Translations under genes and position numbers: made by a program
Shown here: positions 1-5,475 of the stretch, piece by piece
Position numbering within the stretch: position 1 is the stretch's first letter
How the letters are laid out: each line of letters opens with the position of its first letter
DNA from: CAZSXU01 sp964610505
Lineage (GTDB): Bacteria > Arandabacterota > Arandabacteria > JAGLYR01
Length of the DNA: 6,292 nt
Assembly (NCBI GenBank): GCA_964610505.1
Contig: CAZSXU010000060.1
Location: 1-6,292, forward strand
Direction of reading: 5' to 3'
The notes under the pieces: generated by a model
Databases searched by the model: none
Seen by the model: the letters and a program-made list of their open reading frames with translations, nothing else
Told to the model about the DNA's origin: nothing

Positions 1-11
1 TCCATTGCTCT

Positions 12-57
12 GCCTGGATGATGCACGGATTCTGGAGAATCCGTGCATCATCCAGGC
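12..57 (-). terminator. Perfect 21-bp hairpin at the end of the AOR operon
   Basis: Arms at 12-32 and 37-57 are exact reverse complements, separated by a 4-nt loop (TGGA on the plus strand). The right arm begins on the last base of the TAG stop of the ThiS-like gene, so in the minus-strand transcript the hairpin forms directly after the stop codon. No T-tract follows in the transcribed direction (AGAGCAATGGA), so it is not a textbook Rho-independent terminator. It could be a U-less terminator, an mRNA 3' end stabiliser, or one copy of a dispersed palindromic repeat. The hairpin is certain; its role is inferred. Confidence 0.6.
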
Positions 58-254
58 TACCCTCCACTCATGAGGTGAATGGCGTCTACGCTGTCGCCGT
101 CGGCTACCCGGTGTTGGTCAAACTCTCGACGCGGCACCAGCGTCCCGTTGATCTTCACGATAATGAGGGGAAACGTATACCGGCACTTCTCGAGCAGGGA
201 TGAAACCGTCATCCCTGCTTCCCATTTTACCTGATCTCCATTGACCGTGATCAT
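57..254 (-). CDS. ThiS/MoaD-like sulfur carrier protein
   Basis: This small beta-grasp (ubiquitin-like) protein of 65 aa begins MITVNGDQVKWEAGMTVSSL and ends in MSGG. A C-terminal Gly-Gly is what a ThiF/MoeB-type enzyme adenylates and converts to a thiocarboxylate, which then donates sulfur. The central stretch (PLIIVKINGTLVPRREFD) and the late ADGDSVDAIHLMSGG are typical of ThiS. I chose the ATG at 252-254; a TTG nine codons upstream (279-281) would add MRAAKAGCR but the ThiS fold starts at MITVNG. It follows the ThiF-family gene by 48 nt and is the last gene of the AOR operon. No thiazole synthase gene is visible, so a role in tungsten/molybdenum pterin sulfuration is more likely than thiamin synthesis; this is inference from context. 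Family assignment is solid, substrate pathway is not. Confidence 0.86.
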   Translation of the reverse strand: MITVNGDQVKWEAGMTVSSLLEKCRYTFPLIIVKINGTLVPRREFDQHRVADGDSVDAIHLMSGG

Positions 255-302
255 CCGACAACCCGCCTTCGCCGCTCTCAAACGGAGAACAGCCTCGCCC
301 TT

Positions 303-1130
303 TCATGGGTCCGGGTGTTTCTCCTCCCGCCGTGCGTTCCCTTCGAGCAGAATCTCCATCACCTGATTTGCCTGAAGGTGCGCAACGACGCCGACCTTCG
401 GTGCCATCAGTCCCGTTCCCGGCCTCGCCTCGGTTTTCTCGTCGCCGCAGATGAACAGGTTGCCACAGTTGCGCGTATGAATGTCCTCGTTTCCCCCGTA
501 GCCCGCCACACCGGAGGCTGCGATCACGGCCGTCCCGGGCATGCGGGCGTGGACGGTTTCGATGAGCATCGCCTTGGCCCCGGCCCCGTCGAAAGCTTCG
601 ACGATCACGGGCGCGCCCTTGAAGACGCCGGGGACGGATTCTTCATCGAGCAGGATCTGGTGGGCCTCGATCTCCACGTACGGGTTGATTCTCCGGAGCG
701 TGTCGGACAGCGCCCGGACCTTGGGCAACCCGATCTGATCGATGAAGTAGTACTGGCGGTTGAGATTACTGGGTTCGACGACGTCGGGGTCCGCCAGGAT
801 CAGCCTCCCGATGCCCACGCGAGCCAGCGCCGCGGCGACCGTGGAACCCAGCCCTCCAAGTCCGGCCACCCCCACCACGCTTTGCTTGAGCCTTTGATGA
901 ATTCCGGGCGAGTGCCGGGCGACCAGGAGGGCCTCGAGCTCCGATTCCGCGGGGGTTTCACCTCGACGAATGAAGACCACGGAATCTCCGTCGGCGAGCG
1001 GCCGGTCCTCGGCGGCGGGGAAGCCGTTGACGATGGTCAGGTCCGCGTCCGGCTTGTGATCCGCCCGAAGCCGGAAGAGGCGCGTTCCCTGGGGAATCTC
1101 GACCGGACGCTCGTTCAGAAACACTCGCAT
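303..1130 (-). CDS. thiF: ThiF-family E1-like adenylyltransferase with N-terminal ThiS-like domain
   Basis: ATP-dependent activator of a ThiS/MoaD-type carrier, 275 aa. Residues 1 to about 58 (MRVFLNERPVEIP to VVFIRRGE) read as a ThiS-like beta-grasp domain without the Gly-Gly tail. The rest is the Rossmann-type adenylation domain: GLGGLGS nucleotide loop (about 90-96), LILADPDVVEPSNLNRQY (about 113-130) with the acidic and Asn/Arg/Gln residues of the family, GLPK lysine (about 137), and EAFDGAGAK (about 178-186). The end (NCGNLFICGD, GTGLMAPKVGVVAHLQAN) resembles the short ThiF group (thiF_fam2 type), and the paired CxxC zinc motifs of MoeB are absent. ATG at 1128-1130 has AGGGTG six bases upstream; a GTG at 1139 is the alternative. 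It starts 23 nt after the AOR stop. The partner is probably the adjacent ThiS-like protein, for tungstopterin sulfur supply (inference). Confidence 0.9.
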   Translation of the reverse strand: MRVFLNERPVEIPQGTRLFRLRADHKPDADLTIVNGFPAAEDRPLADGDSVVFIRRGETPAESELEALLVARHSPGIHQRLKQSVVGVAGLGGLGSTVAAALARVGIGRLILADPDVVEPSNLNRQYYFIDQIGLPKVRALSDTLRRINPYVEIEAHQILLDEESVPGVFKGAPVIVEAFDGAGAKAMLIETVHARMPGTAVIAASGVAGYGGNEDIHTRNCGNLFICGDEKTEARPGTGLMAPKVGVVAHLQANQVMEILLEGNARREEKHPDP

Positions 1131-1153
1131 CGCAGTCACCCTGGTGGATCAGG

Positions 1154-3322
1154 CTAGAGAAAGGGCTTCACGACCTCCACGACTTCCGGGAAATCGACTT
1201 TCAGTTTCTTGAGGGTTTGAAGCGTCGGGATTCCATCGTTGGTCCACCCGCGACGCTTGTACACGGCGTCACGAAGCTTGTCATACTGGTCCATTCGGAA
1301 CCGGCGCAGGATTCGGACTTTTTCCTCCGTCGATTTTCCCTCGGGATCCACGTCGACTTTCTCTCGGAGTTGCTTGTCGTAGCGTTCGCTCCGGGATTCG
1401 TACTCCTCGACGGTGACCGGCCCCGCGGACCGGTACGGAATGTCGTCGTCCGACCGATGACCCTGGCCCAATCTCAGGTTGAACACGCGCTGGAAATTGT
1501 AGACGCCCTCCGACATCGAGATAAGATCCTCCTTGGTCACCTCACGTCCGGTGACGCCGGAGAAGAGATCCACGTAGTTCTGCACGTGCTCAGGCACTTT
1601 GGCCGGCTCGTCGGTCGTGGCGTTGTCCGGCGGCTCGATGTCGTTCCACGGGAGCTTGCACAGGCCGTTGAGTCCGAACCACGTTCGGAACAGCGGGAAG
1701 TAGTGAAGCGCTTCGGCCTTATCTTCAAACGTGGGGATCTGCTTGTTGACCATGTCCATGAAAATGAGCCAGGCTTCGTCGTGCTGCGGCCCTTTGTTGG
1801 TGAGCCCGAATCCTCCCTGCTGAGCAAGGGATTCCTTCGTCATGTACTGCGAGTACTCCAGTCCCTTGCACTCCATCCCGATATCGAACAGGAACTCGGG
1901 GTCGGCGCCGAATGTCTCCACGAACAGTTTCTTCATCCTGCGTACGCCCTGGCCGACGATTACGCCGAATCCCTCGCCGCAGGCGAGCTGGTGGAGGAAC
2001 CTGAGGGAGGCGTCCGCGTTGCCGAACTTGACGTCGATGCCGCCCGTCGTCTCACTGCTGATCACGCCCGCTTCGAAGCACTCCATGACGAAAGCGACGC
2101 ACGTGCCCCAGGAAATGGTGTCGATCCCGTAGGTATCGCAGTAGAAATTGAGCTCGGCCACGTCGTTGGGATCGAAAATTCCGCAGTTGGATCCCACCCC
2201 GGCCACCGTTTCGTACTCGGGGCCGTCGACGATGACCTTCTGCCCCTTGTAGGGACCGGTCCGGAGTTTGAAACCGTCGATCGCGTGTGAACAGGCAAGC
2301 GTGCACCCGTACCAACATCCGTCGGGCATTCCCTGGGTGAATTTCTTCGTCCAGATCGGAGAAGCGATTTTCTTCGTGTCCGGATGGCTCCCGAATTTGT
2401 AGTTGTGAACGGGCAGCAGGTCGTAGTCATTCATGATCTCGACCAGATGGGCGGTGCCGACGGTTCGCATGTGGCATTGAAGAGCATCGTTCTCGCGGAT
2501 TTCCCTGTGGAGCCGAATCCCGGCCCTCTTGATGCGTTCCAGATCCGCGGGATGGTTGGTGTCGCCCCGGACACCGGTGAACTTGACGACGATCGCCTTG
2601 ATGTTCTTGTCCCGGAAAACGGTGCCGATCCCGCCACGTCCCGCCTGCTTGATCCGAGGCGCCTTGCGCCGGACGTCATAGAAGGAGACGTTCAAGCAGC
2701 CGATGAGTCCGTGTTCCGCTCCCTTGCCCGCAGACACGACCGAAATGTCGCGCTTGCCCTCGGGGGAATCCGCGTACATGTCGGTGAGCTGTTCGCTCAC
2801 GAGATGGGCGTCGACGTCTTCGGCGGGAGCCTCCTCGATCGTTACGCTCCCGGAATTCCCATCGATGAAGAGAATGACGTCCTTGTCCGCCTTGCCCTGG
2901 ATTTCCAGAGCGTCCCACCCGGCGAACTTGAGCAGCGGGCCGAAGTACCCGCCGACGTTGGAATCGATCACCAAGCCCGTGGTGGGAGAGAGGGAGACAA
3001 CAAGGGTCTTCCCGCATCCCGGGTACTGAGTGATCCCGCCGATCGGGCCGGAGGACAGGATGATTTCGTTCTCGGGATCATTCCACTTCGTCTCGGGGGA
3101 CACGGCATGCCAGAGATACCAGAGACCGAAGCCCCGGCCGCCGATGAAGATCTCTTTCATGGAATCCGTCACCGGTTTGCTCTTGATCACGCCGTCGGAG
3201 AGGTTCACGTAGAGACTACGATCGGTGTATCCATTCTGGACCTGTCCCGGTTCGTACTTGAATTCGGCCAGCACCGTGTGCTGCTTTTTCATGTCTTCAA
3301 CGGATGGTTTTGAAGCACTCAT
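1154..3322 (-). CDS. aor: Tungsten-type aldehyde ferredoxin oxidoreductase, catalytic subunit
   Basis: Cytoplasmic AOR-family enzyme of 722 aa that couples aldehyde oxidation to acid with electron transfer to a ferredoxin, using a tungsten bis-pterin and one [4Fe-4S] cluster. Visible family signatures: GYTDRSLYVNLSDG (31-44), IGGRGFG (60-66), YPGCGKTLVVSLSPTTGL (100-117), QAGRGGIGTVFRDKNIKAIV (226-245), GPEYETVAGVGSN (367-379), the pterin motif DTYGID (396-401), NKGPQHDEAW (509-518) and GLNGLCKLPW (550-559). Probable cluster ligands are C336, C340, C344 and C555; the first spacing is CxxxC rather than the usual CxxC. A ~30-residue extension precedes the family start and ~100 residues follow C555's region, making it longer than the ~600-aa archaeal enzymes. 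GGAGG (3329-3333) lies six bases before the ATG. It follows the Fe-S gene by 44 nt. Substrate unknown; related W enzymes (e.g. BamB-type) are alternatives but less like it. Confidence 0.95.
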   Translation of the reverse strand: MSASKPSVEDMKKQHTVLAEFKYEPGQVQNGYTDRSLYVNLSDGVIKSKPVTDSMKEIFIGGRGFGLWYLWHAVSPETKWNDPENEIILSSGPIGGITQYPGCGKTLVVSLSPTTGLVIDSNVGGYFGPLLKFAGWDALEIQGKADKDVILFIDGNSGSVTIEEAPAEDVDAHLVSEQLTDMYADSPEGKRDISVVSAGKGAEHGLIGCLNVSFYDVRRKAPRIKQAGRGGIGTVFRDKNIKAIVVKFTGVRGDTNHPADLERIKRAGIRLHREIRENDALQCHMRTVGTAHLVEIMNDYDLLPVHNYKFGSHPDTKKIASPIWTKKFTQGMPDGCWYGCTLACSHAIDGFKLRTGPYKGQKVIVDGPEYETVAGVGSNCGIFDPNDVAELNFYCDTYGIDTISWGTCVAFVMECFEAGVISSETTGGIDVKFGNADASLRFLHQLACGEGFGVIVGQGVRRMKKLFVETFGADPEFLFDIGMECKGLEYSQYMTKESLAQQGGFGLTNKGPQHDEAWLIFMDMVNKQIPTFEDKAEALHYFPLFRTWFGLNGLCKLPWNDIEPPDNATTDEPAKVPEHVQNYVDLFSGVTGREVTKEDLISMSEGVYNFQRVFNLRLGQGHRSDDDIPYRSAGPVTVEEYESRSERYDKQLREKVDVDPEGKSTEEKVRILRRFRMDQYDKLRDAVYKRRGWTNDGIPTLQTLKKLKVDFPEVVEVVKPFL

Positions 3323-3366
3323 TGCTTTCCTCCAGAAACGACCGCCCTCACCGACGGATTTCCCTG

Positions 3367-3759
3367 CTAGTCGTCCACTTTCTCAAGGGCCAGAGCCCCG
3401 TTCGGGCAAGCTTTGACACAAGAGCCGCAGGAGACGCATTTGAACGGTTCCGTGTAGTCCGAGTGGACGTACATGACGCCGAACGGACAGAATCCGACAC
3501 ACGAGAGACAGCCGACACACTTGTCCCTGTCGATCCGTACGACTCCGGCCTTGTCCCGGAACAGCGCTTCCGTCGGGCAAACGGCGATGCACTCGCCGCA
3601 CTGGTTGCAGACGTGAATCGTGAAGGGTCCCTCGGCAGCGCCCTCAACCCGGATCGCCGACTTCTCAGGGTCCTCCTCTTTGAAGAGGTACTTCGAGCAG
3701 GCGATCATGCAGGCCCGCACTCCCTTGCAGTTGTTAGGCTTGGACTTCAGAACTCTCAT
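3367..3759 (-). CDS. Ferredoxin-type 4Fe-4S electron-transfer subunit of the AOR
   Basis: Polyferredoxin of 130 aa, similar in layout to HycB/DmsB-type small subunits and to AorA of multi-subunit bacterial AORs. Four cysteine motifs are visible: C11-x5-C17-x3-C21; C51, C54, C57, C61 followed by Pro; C81, C84, C87, C91-Pro; C108, C111, C114, C118-Pro. Motif I lacks its second cysteine (Val14 in NCKGVRACMIAC), so 15 rather than 16 ligand cysteines are present and one cluster may be [3Fe-4S], have another ligand, or be lost. No signal peptide or membrane segment is seen, so it is cytoplasmic. GAGG lies six bases before the ATG at 3757-3759. As first gene of the operon, 44 nt ahead of the AOR subunit, it most likely carries AOR electrons to ferredoxin or another acceptor; a flavin subunit is not encoded here. 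Confidence 0.92.
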   Translation of the reverse strand: MRVLKSKPNNCKGVRACMIACSKYLFKEEDPEKSAIRVEGAAEGPFTIHVCNQCGECIAVCPTEALFRDKAGVVRIDRDKCVGCLSCVGFCPFGVMYVHSDYTEPFKCVSCGSCVKACPNGALALEKVDD

Positions 3760-3789
3760 TGCTCACCTCGTTCCACCTACCCCCTCAGT

Positions 3790-3825
3790 GGGCCCCGGCT
3801 TGAGGCTGCGGCAAGGCAGCGGCCC
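3790..3825 (-). promoter_or_regulatory. Hairpin in the AOR operon leader
   Basis: Between the predicted transcription start and the Fe-S gene, two nested inverted repeats are seen: GGGCC 3790-3794 with GGCCC 3821-3825, and inside it GCTGC 3805-3809 with GCAGC 3816-3820 (6-nt loop). The leader of about 100 nt is long enough for post-transcriptional control, but I see no match to a riboswitch I know. Function is unknown. Confidence 0.3.
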
Positions 3826-3845
3826 GGGCCATTGCCGAGTCGGCG

Positions 3846-3880
3846 CTCGACAAGCGAACGGTTCAGTATATCCTGTCGAG
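3846..3880. promoter_or_regulatory. Inverted repeat across the -10 box, candidate operator
   Basis: CTCGACA (3846-3852) and TGTCGAG (3874-3880) are exact inverted 7-mers, 21 nt apart, with their centre at 3863, between the -10 box and the expected start of the AOR operon. Binding of a dimeric repressor there would block transcription. The repeat is seen; the operator role is inferred. Confidence 0.35.
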
Positions 3881-3892
3881 AGTCGAGGTCAA
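3865..3892 (-). promoter_or_regulatory. Sigma70-like promoter of the AOR operon
   Basis: On the minus strand a TTGACC -35 box (3887-3892) and a TATACT -10 box (3865-3870) are separated by 16 nt; each matches the consensus at five of six positions. Transcription would start near 3858 and leave a leader of about 100 nt before the Fe-S gene. Predicted from sequence only. Confidence 0.6.
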
Positions 3893-3966
3893 GGTGATTT
3901 GAAAACGAGGCGGGCCGAGCAATTCCCTTGTGGGGCTATCGAAGAACCCCTGCGCCCTCCGGACGG

Positions 3967-3983
3967 GGTCCGTCCGACGGACC
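3967..3983. promoter_or_regulatory. 17-bp palindrome between the divergent promoters
   Basis: GGTCCGTC (3967-3974) and GACGGACC (3976-3983) are perfect reverse complements around one central C. The site is about 75 bp upstream of the AOR -35 box and about 100 bp upstream of the -35 box of the rightward gene, which would suit an activator or a shared regulator. A second smaller inverted repeat, GCGAAG 3992-3997 with CTTCGC 4005-4010, lies next to it. Nothing else could be identified in 3893-4081. Confidence 0.35.
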
Positions 3984-4081
3984 ATCGGACTGCGAAGATG
4001 ATTCCTTCGCCAACCCCGGTGTTGCCGGTCTTGACATTGCTGAAGTACTTTTCGTGAATTTTCTCAACATGCTCGCCACAC

Positions 4082-4110
4082 TTGACTTTGGGGCGCAAAT
4101 GAGATATAGT
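4082..4110 (+). promoter_or_regulatory. Sigma70-like promoter of the first secreted-protein gene
   Basis: TTGACT (4082-4087) and TATAGT (4105-4110) are separated by exactly 17 nt, each with five of six consensus bases. Transcription should start near 4117, giving a leader of about 50 nt to the chosen start. A TTGACA at 4031-4036 has no convincing -10 partner. Confidence 0.65.
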
Positions 4111-4167
4111 GAACGTAAGGGCTGAGGTCATCTACTGCCAATATCGACGATGATGGAGGCAAGCCGC

Positions 4168-4866
4168 TTGAGTCGAATGGTGACAATCGTGACGCTGATC
4201 CTGGTGTTGTCCGCGGGTCAGGTGAACGGCGAAGCTCCTCTGGACGGAGTATATACTTCAACGGGGGGAGATTTGCTGAGAGGCCGATTCAGCGAGTCCT
4301 GGGTCGGCGGCATGCGCGACGAGGTCGGCAATACGGTGCACGCGGAATCCTGGAACGGAGTAGCTCTTGGGAGCCAGTGGGAGGTGTCGTGCGCCACGAT
4401 TGCCGCTCCGCCTGTTCTGATTGAGGACCGGGTGGACGAAAACGGGAACGGTCACCGGACCTACCACGCGCTCTACGGCGGTGGCAGGTTCCGGCTGGCC
4501 GGTTCAGGCCCCTGGGGCAACGGCGATGCCTTCTACGGGGGCGAGATTGCTCATTACTCTCACACGACCACGTATCAGTACAGGGGCTCGGAGCTCACCT
4601 CGTCTGTCGTCAATGTTCAGTTCGCCGGCCATTTCGACGGGTACCCGCAGTGCATGCAGGTGACAATCGCAAATGCAGTTGGGTTGGGCTGGGGAGAACA
4701 GTTGAGAGCATACCCGATGTTCCTGGATGGAGGTGCGGGATGCGAGGAAGATGCGTCGATGGCGGGTGAGTGGGGGGATATCCACAGCATGACCCTGGTG
4801 ATTCGCAACTGCAGCACGCCCACCGAGCATGCGTCCTGGGGAACCCTAAAGAACCTCTACAGATAG
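4168..4866 (+). CDS. Secreted protein of unknown function, paralog 1
   Basis: A 232-aa protein that I do not recognise. The first ~21 residues form a Sec signal peptide (SRMVTIVTLILVLSAG core) with likely cleavage after VNG. The mature part has no membrane helix and is rich in Gly, aromatic and polar residues, suggesting a beta-rich exported protein. Landmarks are PLDGVY (24-29), GRFSESW (39-45), GGRFRLAGSGPWG, FAGHFD (152-157), GEWG (200-203) and the C-terminus LKNLYR. Cysteines 75, 162, 192 and 215 are all shared with the neighbouring paralog, consistent with two disulfides. I chose the TTG at 4168 because GGAGG (4155-4159) sits eight bases ahead and it makes the leader exactly as long as in the paralog (26 residues through PLD); the ATG at 4150 lacks a ribosome site but remains possible. 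It has its own promoter and terminator. Function unknown. Confidence 0.85.
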   Translation: MSRMVTIVTLILVLSAGQVNGEAPLDGVYTSTGGDLLRGRFSESWVGGMRDEVGNTVHAESWNGVALGSQWEVSCATIAAPPVLIEDRVDENGNGHRTYHALYGGGRFRLAGSGPWGNGDAFYGGEIAHYSHTTTYQYRGSELTSSVVNVQFAGHFDGYPQCMQVTIANAVGLGWGEQLRAYPMFLDGGAGCEEDASMAGEWGDIHSMTLVIRNCSTPTEHASWGTLKNLYR

Positions 4867-4911
4867 GATAGTCCGGGGGGCCTGAGGGGCCCGGCAAGCG
4901 CAGTCGACAAG

Positions 4912-4949
4912 AAACCGATCGGCGATCTCGTCACCGCCGATCGGTTTTT
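4912..4949 (+). terminator. Rho-independent terminator after paralog 1
   Basis: AAACCGATCGGCG (4912-4924) pairs perfectly over 13 bp with CGCCGATCGGTTT (4935-4947) around a 10-nt loop, and the 3' arm runs into TTTTT (4945-4949). It lies 45 nt after the stop of the first secreted-protein gene, so that gene is probably transcribed alone. The matching A-run at the 5' arm could also let it work on the other strand. Confidence 0.9.
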
Positions 4950-5265
4950 CCGTTCGGGTGATTCTCACGCCTCGCGGTCCGCTGAGCCCGGCTCATCGAT
5001 TCTTGGCCCGAAGCGGCGGTCCCCGGCCCGGAACACCCTTCGGGCTCGTTCGGAGTCTGGGAATCATGCCGTGGCGGATCGGACGTGACACGTCTCCGGT
5101 GAATGTTCGTGGTTTTTGATCTTCGTACTCCTCTTTTGAGATGCTCGGATCGGCGGTTTCGGGAGTTTTCGGCCTGAACGATCGAGCGGTCTCAAGGCCG
5201 AGGGAAGAAGATCCGACGATTTGAAGGGGAATACCCGGCCGAGTGGCGGCCGGTTCTCCCGAACC
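4950..5265. other. Non-coding stretch with several hairpins
   Basis: I see no credible gene here. It holds inverted repeats: GCCCGAAG 5006-5013 with CTTCGGGC 5038-5045; GATCTTC 5118-5124 with GAAGATC 5207-5213; TCGGCC 5169-5174 with GGCCGA 5196-5201, extended inwards by TGA/TCA with one bulged A; and CCGGCC 5235-5240 with GGCCGG 5248-5253. The second and third are nested. This could be part of a larger structured RNA or remnants of repeats; no promoter for the downstream gene is evident. Confidence 0.4.
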
Positions 5266-5446
5266 TAGCTCGCATTTCTCACCAGCCTCGTAGCGAGGCG
5301 TTGTAGGTGCCTGTAATGACGAGGAATGCGAGTGAGGAGACCGGAGGCGTACTGGTAAGTACGTTGAGGATCGCCGAACGAGCATGACGAAGTGAGTGCA
5401 GGTAGATACGACGCCGCAGCAGACGGATGGTGAGAAATGCGGGCTA
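5266..5446 (+). repeat. Compact ~180-nt structured element, possible ncRNA or non-coding mobile repeat
   Basis: The ends form a long inverted repeat: 5266-5284 pairs with 5428-5446 over 19 bp, with one T-G wobble and a perfect 14-bp core (CGCATTTCTCACCA). Inside, GCCTCG-TAG-CGAGGC (5285-5299) is a tight hairpin. It is followed by a stem of 5300-5305 with 5407-5412 and 5308-5315 with 5397-5404, containing three G-U type pairs and a small internal loop. Near the tip, CGTACT-GGTA-AGTACG (5348-5363) is another hairpin. An imperfect direct repeat (ACGAG...AGTGAG) occurs at about 5319-5336 and 5378-5396. Stems kept by wobble pairs suggest selection on RNA, while terminal inverted repeats and absence of a gene also suit a MITE-like element. 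Strand is uncertain. It ends 16 nt before the ribosome site of paralog 2. Confidence 0.55.
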
Positions 5447-5462
5447 AGGTTGCGCTGATTGC

Positions 5463-5468
5463 AGGAGG
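5463..5468 (+). promoter_or_regulatory. Strong ribosome binding site of paralog 2
   Basis: AGGAGG lies seven bases ahead of the ATG at 5476. It decides the start against the in-frame ATG at 5437, which is inside the right arm of the structured element. Confidence 0.85.
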
Positions 5469-5475
5469 GACCGTA

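Noticed and set aside
315..1157. A 280-codon open frame on the plus strand
   Set aside because: It is antisense to the ThiF-family gene over its whole length and has no domain signature.
1217..2290. A 357-codon open frame on the plus strand
   Set aside because: It is antisense to the AOR subunit, whose family motifs are unmistakable; long antisense frames are expected at this GC content.
3760..3865. Molybdenum/tungsten cofactor riboswitch in the AOR leader
   Set aside because: The position would suit one, but I could not match the conserved core of the Moco motif; only simple hairpins are visible.
4031..4060. A TTGACA box as an extra promoter for paralog 1
   Set aside because: The best -10 at suitable spacing matches only about three of six bases, far weaker than the promoter at 4082-4110.
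3889..4131. An 80-codon minus-strand frame in the divergent intergenic region
   Set aside because: It overlaps both predicted promoters and the palindrome and has no recognisable domain or good ribosome site; it could be real but cannot be supported.
4873..4894. GC-rich short inverted repeat after paralog 1
   Set aside because: Several short G/C runs pair in competing ways and no T-run follows; the real terminator is just downstream.
5316..5387. A 23-codon frame beginning ATGACGAGGAATGCG inside the structured element
   Set aside because: It has no ribosome site and its bases are explained by the stems and the internal direct repeat; probably not translated.
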